Positions 20,997-32,846 of a stretch of 64,000 bases of DNA are shown piece after piece. The notes beneath the pieces were generated by a model, which saw only the letters and a program-made list of their open reading frames with translations, was not told where the DNA came from and did not search any database. Source of the DNA: Erodium maritimum (taxonomy: Eukaryota; Streptophyta; Magnoliopsida; Geraniales; Geraniaceae); assembly GCA_963921825.1 (NCBI GenBank), contig OY997590.1, positions 55,976,012 through 56,040,011 of the forward strand, given 5' to 3'. The position numbers and the translations under genes were made by a program. The stretch's first letter is position 1. Each line of letters opens with the position of its first letter.

Positions 20997-22539
20997 TTGA
21001 TCTACAACAGATAAAATTCAATCAGTAAACTGAATAAATTTTATGAAGATCAAGCTTAAACACCAACAATCAATTCTAAACCTTTAGAATCTGAAACCAA
21101 GATCCTTGATTCACTCGATTAAGCTGAACTAATGCTCACCACTTAATCGAGCTATGTAGGTAGGACTCCATCCAATCACATCCAATGTGACTCTTGGCTA
21201 GGGTATGTACTTATGTACACGACTTACCCTATCTGTTACCCTAGCTCAACCTCAGGCCGAGAATCGTAGTCGGGTCCACCAATTTTCAACTATGGCTCGT
21301 CACTATGTAGGTGCTCCGCTAATGCGCACGACACCCACATATGTCGTCCAAACCTACTACCCCGCTTCCCCATGAATGCTCCGCTAATGCGCACGACAAC
21401 CATAGGACGGGGAGGTAGTAAGGTGTTGATGATTGGGAGGTATAAGACATGACCCGCTTTTACTTGTCCAGTTGTGTTCAAAACTTTGGCACATCCTAGA
21501 TGCGATGAGCACATCAACTACATTCCAAATGCAATGATGCCTCAAATTACATCCAATGTAATTCTTCCTTTGAACCCGTCAACTACATCCAATGCAATGA
21601 CGGTTCTAAGGGTTCACACACAAGGATTAAAATTCCAATTTTATCTTTGCATGTGAGGTGATATGCTCGGTAAATAAAGTTAAGCATGCAATTCTAAAAC
21701 ACATAGAATTAATCATGCATAAACTAAACCAAGCATAAAGCGATAAATGTGCACATAATAGCCCCCTAAACTAACTCCCACTAGCTTCTTGAGCTCCACC
21801 GACTCCAAGCCGATGCCAACACCCGAAAAGCCACCAAATGACCTTTTCGCCCTTTCTTCGTCTTGAGTAAAATATTACAATTTAATACACGACTCGCAGG
21901 TCGGGAATAAATAAATATTACAAACAAGTGGTTCGACGACCACACCTTGAAAGAATAATTACACGTTAACTCTAACGGCTCGCAGGCCGTGAAAAGCGAT
22001 AAATAATTAAATCGAGCTCGGGGCTATTATGTACACCATGCCAACATCACATCACACATCGTGTTATCAAACAAGCATGTTATCAAACATCATGTGATTT
22101 TCCGGTTTTAATTAATAGCCAAGTTTCGAAATTTTTTGATGCTCGGTTTATCGAAACCGTTCAAAAATGAAACTTTTGAACATTTGATCTTCGAGTTCAT
22201 CATGACGGTTCCAAACTCGTCATAACTAACAAAACGGTTTAGCCTTGGCATATCAACCATCTAATGGTCATGCTTGGCCTAGCTCCGTCCAACGGAGCCC
22301 CGTTCGGTCCCGGTTTCGGCTCCCCGAGAGTCCCGCTCCCGAGACCCGAAAAATCAATTTTTTTTCAAAATTTACAGATTTGAAATAATTTTCAAAAAAT
22401 CATTTTACATGCATTAAATCCATAAACAATAATTTAAAACATGTTATCAAACAATTTAGCAAAACAACATGCCAAAAACGAAACTTTCAAGCAAAACCGA
22501 AACTTTGAACACCGTCTTGTGAATCCCGAAGGTAGCACG
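20997..22539 (-). other. Long untranslated leader of the copia element
   Basis: No coding frame is convincing. It contains an inverted pair, CACATAATAGCCCC near 21750 and GGGGCTATTATGT near 22021, and a direct repeat of GCTCCGCTAATGCGCACGAC near 21313 and 21378. Both may belong to RNA packaging or dimerisation structures; that is inference. Confidence 0.6.
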
Positions 22540-22551
22540 GCTCTGATACCA
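22540..22551 (-). promoter_or_regulatory. Primer-binding site (initiator tRNA-Met type)
   Basis: On the minus strand it reads TGGTATCAGAGC, one base inside the 5' LTR. It is identical in type to the sites at 17280 and 57509. Confidence 0.88.
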
Positions 22552-22552
22552 C

Positions 22553-24240
22553 TGTTGGGTCTAGAGGTAGGGTTGGAGATGAACCAACTCGCAGCGGAAA
22601 ATCAATACAAACCAAGAGACGATTAAAACCATGAAACAACTAACAAAGAATGGATTCATAAGAGAAAAATTCAGCACTATCTCTTACCAAAACAAGAACA
22701 CCGGTTAACGAATGATTGGCTTGAGTCTCCAAGACGCCTACGTATCCACATGGGAATCAAAGCCACGTAGTTCTTCTCTTTGAGGACTCAAGAACACAAA
22801 AATGGAGGTGGGAGCTTGCCAAACCCGAAATTGCAAGGGAAGGGAGAGAGAAGTTGTATTTCCTATTCTTGTCTTGTGTTTGTGATGTTGAAAAAAGATG
22901 ACTTAAACATAACAAAACCCATACTTGTCCAACTAAAGGCATGGGACAAGTATGGTGTCAAGTAAGGTGTAAATAGGACAAAGTATGGCAAGATAAGATT
23001 GGGTTAGGTGGTGAATCACCAACACCTTAATCCTTGTCTTGCTTACTTAGTACTAATTAATCAAGACTTGATTAATTAGTTCCATGGGCCTTGGTTGCAT
23101 GGGCCTTTCATGGGCCTCTTGGAACATGGCCCGTGGCCATTTCGAACGAGGTCCCGTGATTCGCTCATCGCCTCCAAACCTTCCATACCGGAAATGTCCA
23201 ACATTATCCGACGCGATCAATCCCAAGACTCCAAGCCTTGTCTCGATCCGTAAAGTCCTATTCACTTACGGGCACATGACCCAAAACCCAGTTTTGGTCA
23301 TGTCCCGAGACAACTCCCTTTTGGCCATTCTCCATAAATGTGTCAATGAGTTTCATCCTCCGGTGTGACCCTTAGGTTTATGCATGTCAATAGATCAACG
23401 TAAAATCCCATTTTACTTGATCCTATTTAAGTGGCAACTAACGAGACTTTAGCATTGCCTGACACTACATAACGAATCGACCCTGTCGATTCTAACCTTT
23501 CCGTCGTCCCTGTCATTATCCTTTTATCTCCGATATCCTGATTGAGATAAGGCATAGAGCCGTCATCCTTATCATTCTCAATCACCGTTCCTTGATATGT
23601 GAGATGACTGAAGATATGATACCCAGTATCATGTGCATGGTCATGCTATTCTTCCAGTCACTCTCGATCAAGCGGCCGAGAACCGATATCTTTCCCATAC
23701 CTTAGTATGAGGGATAAATCCCTTAGCCGTCTTTCGTGTCACTCATGTAGCCCGTCCCCAAGCAAATCCTGGCCGTTATGGAAGCCCTGTTACGGACAAC
23801 GTTAGGCTCAGGTCAAACTCAGTTGTTGACTACATATCGATCACAAAGACTCCTTGGTCTAAGGATACATGACAAGCTACAACACTGAATATGTTCATGA
23901 CTTAATCTATGGCACATATTCAGGGCGGGTCGTCCAATATCATGTCCCACATGATATCTATGATCAGACTCCGGAATCTCATTCCAATGACTAACAGAAC
24001 GTAAGCCATAAAGAGCCATCTTTCATACTAGTCGCTTCTAGTGAAGCTTTGTTGACTAGGGACCCATCGAGTGTGATCTATCTCGATCTATGGTTCTATT
24101 CGCATGGTGGGCATAGATCAGAGCACACATCGATATATTACTCCAACACATAAGTAATATAAAGCCGCTTTAATTTTATTGCTAACGATGATATATACAT
24201 TTGGACATTTAGGATTGAACTACGGGCACTAAGACTAACA
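22553..24240 (-). repeat. 5' LTR (1688 bp) of the long-LTR copia element
   Basis: On the minus strand it begins TGTTAGTCTTAGTGCCCG and ends CCTACCTCTAGACCCAACA. Both ends recur exactly in the other family members listed in this table. Confidence 0.92.
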
Positions 24241-24245
24241 TTTCC

Positions 24246-25120
24246 TTGGCGAGGCTGCTCTACGACCTCACCTGGTTCTGCCCTGGGACAACTAGTCTTC
24301 CAGCCTTCATGTGTGAGGGCTCCTTTGGACGCCCTGTTATACGTCCCTCGTTGTCTGCTATAAACCTGATCGTGAGTGCTACCACCATCATCAGGGGTGT
24401 CGGGTATGATTCGAGGTCCTGAACCAGGGATCAAATGAGGAAATCGAGGGTGGTTGATGTTCTTCCTATCAATGAGTGTAGTCATTCCATCCACTAGGAT
24501 CCTGAGTCCTAGGACCTCCTGCGTAGATCCCTTGGTCAATCACGTCTTCAATTCTGGGCATTGATCCCATATCCCAAGGTACAAATCAGTAGGTTAGGGG
24601 GCTTCATGTCACAATTCTTAATCCTCATCGCTTTATTTGTCTCGTTTATTGGTATCACCCATCTAACGGATGTCCCATCTTCCCCCATGGTTGGCCATAT
24701 CCGTAGAGCCGACCATTTTTCTAGCTCCTCGAGGTATAGGTCAGAAGGTTGAGGCTGCCTCATGAGGAGATCATAATGAAGTTGGATCAGGTCGGGCTCA
24801 TTGTTGGAGCCCGTCTTATCCTCCCGGTGAGAATAGTTGCTCGTCGATCGAGAGTTGGTTCTTGTCAAGTTGAATAGATGGGGTGATGATTGGAGTGGTG
24901 GTGCGGAGATCATGGATCCAAGGGGCTATGAGGATGGTTTCCATTTGATCGAAAAGGGAGGCTGACTTAATGTTGGAGACAACGACGGAGGTACTGGTTG
25001 TGGGGGTGGTTCTGGTACGATGGGGATTGGGGTTGATTCCCGAGAGTCGTTTATCTGCCTCCAAATACGGTGGTTCCATCCCTTTAATTTAGCGGTAGAA
25101 GAGTTCAGATTCATTAGAAG
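24246..25120 (-). pseudogene. Unassigned broken open segments, possibly LINE ORF1
   Basis: Three overlapping minus-strand frames (25079-24816, 24913-24548, 24539-24246) read like one decayed protein of at least 270 residues: Pro/Thr-rich first, then SDLYLEELEKWSALRIWP, then EVLGLRILVDGMTTLIDR and a basic, Arg-rich tail. I see no zinc knuckle or certain domain. The position upstream of a copia insertion and the proline-rich start would fit a plant LINE ORF1, but this is a guess. Confidence 0.35.
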
Positions 25121-25132
25121 CGATCAAGTGGG

Positions 25133-25152
25133 GGGGGGCGGGGGGGGGGGGT
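25133..25152. repeat. Poly-G tract
   Basis: Two long G runs are separated by a single C. It lies at the upstream edge of the broken open segments. Confidence 0.95.
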
Positions 25153-25920
25153 CAAGTGGAATGGTTGCAGGGGGTAGAGAGACTGTGCGGCGCAAAGGAG
25201 AGAATCCTTACGACTTGCTATGGAACCCGTGGAGAGAGACATGCGGCAACTAAGACAAAGAGGACTTGCTCCCAGAAAAAACTTTGTTTTTAATTGAGAA
25301 CGGATAATAGACGGACTTATATTTTTTATCATCCATATATATATATAATAACTAACAAATGCAACAATACATTTCAACGAAGAAAAGAGGGGTAACTCCG
25401 TTTAGCTACACCTAATTATCACAGATTTTTACATAACTACACTTTTTTTCATCTGGAAAATTTTCTAACTTTCCAAAATTTTCAATTTTCCCATTTCTGT
25501 TAGTTTTGTGACGGAAAAGCGATCTTGTGCAAGGCACGTGACCATATTTCTCTGATATTGACTAAAATACCCTTTTCCCTCTGTCTCCTTTGTATTATAT
25601 ATTTTTGTATCCATTTTTCAGCCTCGGCCTCTTTTTCTTCTTACGCACCCATATTGCTCCAAATCACATACTATCTTCTCCAAATCATAAACCATTTTCT
25701 CTAAATCACAACATCAGATCACTTGCGCCAAATCACATAGTCGACCTTCTTTCCCATCGTAAACATCGTGATCAAGGGGTTTTTTTTCTTCCTTTCTTGG
25801 CCACAACTATCACTATCACGATTGAGGGTTTGTGATGGGTCTAGATGCAGATATAGGTTTTGAGAGTGGATGAAATTGAGGTTCGTCTGGGTTTAGAAAC
25901 TCATTTGGATTAGTTTTCTT
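25153..25920. other. Stretch without recognisable gene
   Basis: AT-rich sequence with a short TATATA run near 25335. No domain or clear element boundary was seen. Confidence 0.4.
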
Positions 25921-25924
25921 TGTT

Positions 25925-26174
25925 TCGTATCTTCATCTTCGTTGGATTATCATGATATGCACAAAATGTTCAGTACCCAATAGAGGGCAATCAGAGATGG
26001 TATCTGTGACTCAATTTCATACGTACATTAGACTTCTTAGTTGTTGCTTCAGGAGAAGAAGGCTATGGTCCCACCACTTTCTTTGATGTGCGAGGAATAG
26101 ACAAGATTTCATGTTTGAATGTAGGATGTCCTTCACTCTCACAAAAAAAACATGGATTAGTTAATAGGAAAGAC
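25925..26174 (-). pseudogene. Copia Gag zinc-knuckle remnant, left of the gypsy insertion
   Basis: Read on the minus strand from 26174, the frame passes through CFFCESEGHPTFKHEI, a zinc-knuckle-like segment lacking its last Cys, then KKVVGP and decayed sequence. Together with the capsid part at 48047-48600 it forms one Gag in the right order and orientation, separated by the gypsy element. It shows that the gypsy element landed within a copia gag. Confidence 0.55.
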
Positions 26175-29100
26175 TGTGGAGACCGTCTCGATAAAAAGAT
26201 TTAAAATAATTAAATTTGTTCGTTGGAACATCGTGGTAGGAAATCAAGTTAAAAACTTGAAACAAGTGCAAAAGAAAAAGAAAAACAAAAAAAGGGAAAG
26301 AAAAGGATTTGGAAGCAAACTGGGTCGGGCCAGATTGGGCTCAACCAACCAAGCCAGGCCCAAGCAGAGCTGAAGCCCGCACGCTCGAGCAGCGAGCCCA
26401 AGCCCGTGGCAACCCAAAAACCTTGCTCCCATCTCTTCTTCACGCAGCCGCGCACGAGAACCGAGGCAGTTCTCTCTCTCCCTCTCGCGTCATCTCTCCT
26501 TCTCGCTCTCTCTCGATACAACACCGTCGGCGACGCTGCAACTGTTCCCGGTCACAAAGCAAACCTCACCTACGAGAGACGACGCTGAAGCCCGTAGCCG
26601 AGCCGTGTCAGGAACGGAGCTACGCCGGCGAGACGGGATTCGCAAACCAGATCTGGTTCGCCATCGCCGCCGGAGATCTCGAGCTCGTTTTGCACCTCGA
26701 CGGCGTCAGGGAAGTCCACCCAAGGTGAGCGAGGCATCGACCGTCCCTCTCCGCTCGTCTTTTCCCTTTATCCGAGCTCCCCACCGCCGTCCGCCGCTGC
26801 AATCGAAGACCTAACCCTCACCGGCGTCGCCTCAACCACGACGGACTCGAGCTAGGACCGGAACTCGGCTAGACGGGCCTTGGGCCAGATCTGAACCACG
26901 CGGACTCGGGCCTTGGGCCTAGGTTGGACTTCGGGCATGACCAGGCCTCGGGTCAGGCCCAGGTTCTTGAACCGAGTCTGGACTCGGGTCCGGACCTGGG
27001 CAGGAGCCGGGTCTAGGTTGGGTCTGGGGCCAGGTTCGGGTCGGCTCCGGGTCTGGACGGGGTCGGATTCAGGTCCGGGTTTCGGACTCGGGGATCCGGG
27101 TCAGGCAGTTTTAATTAATGTTTTTTAATATTTTTAAATTAATTTAAATTGAAGAATCTAAACGGATTTAAAACGAAGGACTTAAAGGACTGAAAAGTTA
27201 ATTTAGAGGACTGGACCGGGACTGATTACCGTCCCTTTTTGTTAAACCCAGGCTTGGACCTCGTTTGTGGAAAGACCGGAGGTAGGCCCGGACGTCAGCA
27301 GCTAGGAGACGTAGCTGTTGGTTCTTCTTGAGGTAGGGAACGTAGCGAATACCAGTTTAATTATGGAAAGTTACTAGTATGATGTTAGTCTTAGTCCCCG
27401 TAGTTCAATCCTAAATGTCCAAATGTATATATCATTGTTAGCAATAAAATTAAAGCGGCTTTATATTACTTATATGTTGGAGTAATATATCGATGTGTGC
27501 TCTGATCTATTCCCACCATGCGAATAGAACCATAGATCGAGATAGATCACACTCTATGGGTCCCTAGTCAACAAAGCTTTACTAGAAGCGACTAGTATGA
27601 AAGATGGCTCTTTATGGCTTACGTTCTGTTAGTCATTGGAATGGGATTCCGGAGTCTGATCATAGATATCATGTGGGACATGATATTGGACGACCCGACA
27701 TTAATATGTGTCATAGATCAAGTCATGAACATATTCATTGTCGTAGCTTGTCATGTATCCTTAGACCAAGGAGTCTTTGTGATCGCTATGTAGTCAACAA
27801 CTGAGTTTGACCTGAGTCCAACGTTGTCCGTAACAGGGCTTCCACAACGGCCAGGATTGGCTTGTGGACAGGCTACATGAGTGACACGAAAGACGGCTAA
27901 GGGATTTATCCCTCATACTAAGGTATGAGAAAGATATCGGTTCTCGGCCGCTTGATCGAGAAAGACTGAAAGAATAGCATGGCCATGCACATGATACTGG
28001 GTATCATATATTCAGTCATCTCACATATCAAGGAACAGTGATTGAGAATAATAATGATTACGGCTCTATGCCTTATCTCAATCAGGATATCGGAGATAAA
28101 AGGATAATGACATGGACGACGGAAAGGTTAGAATCGACAGGGTCGATTCGTTATGCAGTGTAAGGCAATACTAAAGTCTCGTTAGTTGCCACTTAAATAG
28201 GATCAAGTAAAATGGGATTTTACGTTGATCTATTGACATGCATAAACCTAAGGGTCACACCGGAGGATGAAACTCATTGACACATTTATGGAGAATGGCC
28301 AAAAGGGAGTTGTCTAGGGACATGACCAAAACTGGGTTTTGGGTCATGTGCCCGTAAGTTAATAGGACTTTACGGATCGAGACAAGGCTTGGAGTCTTGG
28401 GATTGATCGCGTCGGATAATGTTGGACATTTCCGGTATGGAAGGCTTGGAGGCGATGGGCGAATCACGAGACCTCGTTGGAAATGGCCATGGACCATGTT
28501 CCAAGAGGCCCATGAAAGGCCCATGCAACCAAGGCCCATGGAACTAATTAATCAAGTCGTGATTAATTAGTACTAAGTAAGAAAGACAAGGATTAAGGTG
28601 TTGGTGATTCACCACCTAACCCAATCTTGTCTTGCCATACTTTGTCCTAATTACACCTTACTTGTCACCATGCTTGTCCCATGCTTTTAGTTGGACAAGT
28701 ATGGGGTTTTTTATATTTAAGTCATCTTTTTTCAACATAACAAACACAAGACACAAATGGGAATCAACTTTTTTCTCTCCCTCCTCCTACCATTTCGGGT
28801 TTGGCTAGTTTCCACCTCCATTTTTGTGTTCTTGAGTCCTCAAAGAGAAGAACTACGTGGCTTTGATTCCCATGTGGATACGTAGGCGTCTTGGAGACTC
28901 AAGCCAATCATTCGTTACCCGGTGTTCTTGTTTTGGTAAGAAATAGTGCTGAATTTTTCTCTTGTGAATCCATTCTTTGTTAGTTGTTTCATGGTTTAAT
29001 CGTCTCTTGGTTTTCATTGATTTTCCGCTGCGAGTTGGTTCATCTCCAATCCTACCTCGAGACCCAACATATGCATGCTAGGTAATAATAAAACTTGAAC

Positions 29101-30487
29101 GATCGTTTATATTATATAATAACCGGACGAGTCTTAGTAACATGTAGGATGTGATTCACTAGTGTTAGCCGCTTTCATTATTCTGGGAAATTGCCATGCT
29201 GGTAGAATGGCCATGTCGAGCCTTAGGTTGTGTGCTGATTGAAATGCCTGATCTTGTTTGAGATGCTTGTTGTGTGACTTAGTGTCGATAAGTTTAAGAG
29301 TCAAGCCATAGCGCTTTCGGTGTAACATGTTGTTGCTATGTGTGGGAAAGTGTGTCGTGATTGATATAGTGTGAATCATTGGTTGTGATATGGTCGGGTG
29401 TGTGATAGACAAACGTGACGTGTAATTGTGGTAATATTGTTGGGCTTATGAGCCGTGTTTGATCTGTGGCATTACGATGCGTGATATTATCTTGATGTGT
29501 GTTCCAAGAGGATTTGTATTCCGGTATGGTACCTACATCGAGGGAGCGTGCCGGTGTGGGGTAGTACCTAGGCCGATGATGTGGTCCCACGTATGCGCGG
29601 TCCCCTGGTGTGTTGTTCCGGTACGATGTCTACACCAAGGGGAGTATGTCGGTGTGGGACATCTAGGCCGACGGTTGTGTTGGGCCTACGGGTCGTATTG
29701 GGCCTACGGGTCGTGGTTGGGCATGTGGGTTGTGTGTTCCTACGGGTCATATTGGGCCTACGGGTCGTGTTGGGCACTAGGTGTCGTGTTTCTACCCGAT
29801 GATATGTGTCCCTTCGGGATGTTTCCGAGAACCCCGATGATCTATGGTCCTTTGAGGAAATTTCCGAGAGCTTCGACGATATGCGTTCCTAAGGAATGTT
29901 TCTGGTAGCCTCGACGAATGTTTCTCCTTTGGACCGAGGGGCAATACGAGATGATACAATGACTTTCCGGTATGATATGATGGAGTTCGGGGACTGCGGT
30001 ACGAGACTTGTGCTGGTTTCTTTTGTGTGTGATACTTTTTCTGTTTGGTTAATGTTTTATTGTGTGGAAGCAGTCGTTTGAGTGTGGTACGTTTGGCTAT
30101 GAAACCCGTTTTGGCAGTTAGTTGTGTTGTACTAGTATGCCATAATTGGACGATTACTCGTGGTGGTGAGCCGATGTTCATTACCTTAACTACTTTCTCT
30201 ACTGGGCGAAAGCTCACCCCTTACCTTGTTGTGTTTCAGGTGTTGAGCGAGTTTTGTGCTAGTAGGACACAGCTGAGCTTGGGAGCTGGCGAGGGTCTTG
30301 TCTAGTAGGTCTAGAGACGTGCATTTATTTCTGAACTAAATCTTGTGGACTGGTTTTATGAGCTCTTAACTATTCCGTTTTGATTTATTATCATATCTTG
30401 AGAATTACCTATTTTAATTTGTTCTTTTATTGTTTTATTTTAAGCTCGCGTCTCGAGTCCGGTCAAAACCAGATTTGGGGCGTGACA
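26175..30487 (+). repeat. 5' LTR of gypsy element A, interrupted by a solo copia LTR
   Basis: It matches 45440-48046 on both sides of the insertion at 27383-29069. A GC-rich block (26390-26830) ends in a donor-like CCAAGGTGAGC at about 26723, and the far end has TGTGTTTCAGGTG near 30228. Confidence 0.9.
27383..29069 (+). mobile_element. Solo LTR of the long-LTR copia family (1687 bp)
   Basis: It runs TGTTAGTCTTAGTCCCCG to CGAGACCCAACA. The flanks are TATGA and TATGC. The 3' LTR of the host gypsy element (46627-46650) preserves the empty site CTAGTATGCATGCTAGG, so the original duplication was TATGC with one later change. This is the most complete copy of the family in the window. Confidence 0.93.
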
Positions 30488-30490
30488 ATT

Positions 30491-30503
30491 TGGTATCAAA
30501 GCC
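30491..30503 (+). promoter_or_regulatory. Primer-binding site of gypsy element A
   Basis: TGGTATCAAAGCC lies three bases after the LTR end, one mismatch from the usual initiator tRNA-Met site. Confidence 0.8.
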
Positions 30504-31600
30504 TGGTTTTATTTTGAAATGATTTTTCAAAACCTCGGAATGTACGTCAATTAGGTGGGTAGAGTTAGATGGTTAAAGTTGTAGTGGTCGGTGACGCAAG
30601 TCGGAATTATTCTATGTGTAGAGTCGAAACGACAAAAGTCTCGATTGTTAAAGTGCGTTGTTTAAGTTTTACCTTACGTGATTTGTACCTTATTCTCTGT
30701 TGTTGTACACCTTAGTGGATCCATGATGCCGGCCGTTTGAGATCGAGGTTGGTTAACGAACGATGCTCGGGCTATTTACGACATGTTGATTGAATAATTG
30801 TTAAGTGGGTTGTCGCTTTGGTCGGCCGTTGGTTTATTGGTGAAACATCCGGCCTAAGTGCCGTGGAATTTTGGTGAACTTGTGTGGTTTGTGGTTATTG
30901 TTGGAGTTGAACTGTTTTCTAAGTATGGACTTGGCCGGACGGTAAGAGTGAAATTACCGAGACCCGAGGTGTGAAAGTTGAGATAAAGTGTTGTGTACTA
31001 TGTTAGTGATTGAGTACTGTGTATAGGTGGTAATTGGTTGTTCCTTATAAACGGATGGTTAAATTAACTTACAAACGGGTTATGCCCGATTTTCTACAGA
31101 AACTGAAGTGTATGTACCATCGCGATTCGGCTATAGGGGCCACTGTAGCCGGACGTGAATGGGGGATACCAAGTGGTTACAACGTAATTCGGGGACGCCT
31201 GAACCGGGTTGTAACGACGCGGTGTCAACATGAATGTTATGTTAGAAAGAGGACGTGTTAAGAAAATTGAAACTAATTTTATGTTGTACATGGTGGAATT
31301 GCGGCGTGGTGTAAACGTTGATCTGTGTGACGCACTAGTGTGCTATTGGGGGACTATACTACTGAGTATACTATTACTATAAGTATCGTTGTTGTGGACC
31401 GTGTGTGGCGTTAGTTAATCTAAGCGCGTTGTTCTTTTCAAGTTGGGAAACTGAGCTTCTGTGTTATCCGTGCAGAGGATTTACGACATGGCACGGACTT
31501 AAGTTCCGCGAGGCACGAGGGGACGGCCCGTTAAAGGCCGAGGGCGATCATCGACCGCTAGGTTGGCATGAGCGACTAGTTCCCAGAGTGCGCCCGCTGA
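30504..31600 (+). other. Leader of gypsy element A
   Basis: Untranslated sequence between the PBS and gag. No gene was recognised. Confidence 0.6.
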
Positions 31601-31979
31601 GGGGCACGAGAGGGCTGAGGCAGCCCATGCGGCAGCTCTGGAGGAGCTGACCCGCATTGTTCAGGATTTGGTGGCAGCCCTTGCACAAAGATAGGCTACA
31701 GCTCCGACACCAGAGGCTGTGCCCGCTGCCACTACAGCCGCGACCATGAGGCGTAGCCAGACCGATAGTCACATCGCTCAGGCACTGCGAGACTTCCGCA
31801 AGCTGGCCACAGCAGTATTCTCCGGTGAGCCCGACCCCGAGGCAGCCGAAAGGTGGCTGGAGCGGATAACCCGCAACTTGGACACTTCAGGATTTTGGAT
31901 GGCAGCATGAGAGTGTTCTTTGCAGCGTTTCAGCTGGAGGGGGATGCTTATCATTGGTGGCAGCGCGAGCAGGCAAGCA
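31601..31979 (+). pseudogene. Gypsy Gag, N-terminal part, broken
   Basis: The frame reads AALEELTRIVQDLVAAL, then a stop, then SHIAQALRDFRKLATAVFSG and EAAERWLERITRNLDTSGF. A one-base shift follows, leading to FAAFQLEGDAYHWW. This is the Retrotrans_gag capsid domain of Ty3/gypsy elements. The LARD insertion cuts it right after the WW motif; the rest resumes at 43290. Confidence 0.8.
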
Positions 31980-32846
31980 TAAAACTTGACGCCCTGCGTG
32001 TTTAAACGCAAACTTGAGCACGGCAAGTGCACCGGCCGTCAAGTAGTAACCGGAAGTAAATTCCGGGATATCGAGCCCAAGAGAGCAAAAGACAATCACT
32101 TGCTATTTATAGTTCGTAGCTAAACTGTTTCGGTAAAAATCGAGTTTTTATGTTTTGAAAATAAACCTATAACGACTAAAAAGCAAATACAGAATTTAAC
32201 AGAGAGTTTTCTTATCTTGAATCAAGTGAAGAGAGATCAAGGGCACGGGTTCATCGAGTTCATTCCATAAAATTGAATACGTTCGATTGTAGCGATGTCG
32301 ATTTATTTTAGAGGCAACGAGTTGTCTCTACTCTAGTCCTAACTTCTTTCGAACGATTCAGACCCTAATGGAATCTAACCACCGAGTTCTTTCGAATCAC
32401 GATGTAGGAAGACCCAAAGCGTTTAGTTCTATGACAACTTCTAACTTTTAACCAAACTAGTCTATAGGTATTGCAATTGTATTAACCCCGCTAGTTCTAG
32501 CTAGGATTTAAATCCAACCTATGATCGATTTTTGACTTAATTAGAATCCTCCTCTTTCGAGCGACGAATCCTAATTCAAAACAGTTACCAAGCCTACACG
32601 GGAGGTAAAGAATTAAGCACAAATCAATCATAGACACTAATACAAATCAACAACACCACAATCGAAACATTCAAAATATGGAAATCCCTACTCTAATCCC
32701 CCATAACCCTAGAAATTGGGGGTTTAGGTGTTCATGGTGAGAAAATGCAAGGATGAAAAAAAGCAAACAATTAAACTCATAATCAAGATGAAATTTGAGA
32801 TACAATCACCGAATTAGTTGTCCAAAGCTTGTTCTTCCACTCTTTC

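Larger units (their letters stand above)
20128..24240 (-). mobile_element. Ty1/copia element with 1.69-kb LTRs, deletion derivative
   Basis: It is flanked by a perfect TTTCC duplication (20123-20127 and 24241-24245). The 5' LTR is 22553-24240 and the PBS lies just inside it. A leader of about 1.5 kb is followed by a gag remnant (20996-20537). The 3' LTR survives only as its last about 409 bp (20128-20536). pol and most of the 3' LTR are gone; the junction repeats CAACTAAAGGCATG on both sides. Solo LTRs of the same family are at 1811-5995 and 27383-29069, with fragments at 54117-54444. Confidence 0.9.

Noticed and set aside
26309-27128. Several frames in the GC-rich part of gypsy LTR A and Gly-rich frames at 26913-27128
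   Set aside because: Inside the LTR; the Gly/Arg-rich frame is produced by GGGTCTGG / CGGGTC repeats. No domain.
30118-30305. 86-aa frame near the end of gypsy LTR A and its copy at 47658-47864
   Set aside because: It spans the conserved hairpin/acceptor block and LTR end; no similarity to a protein family.
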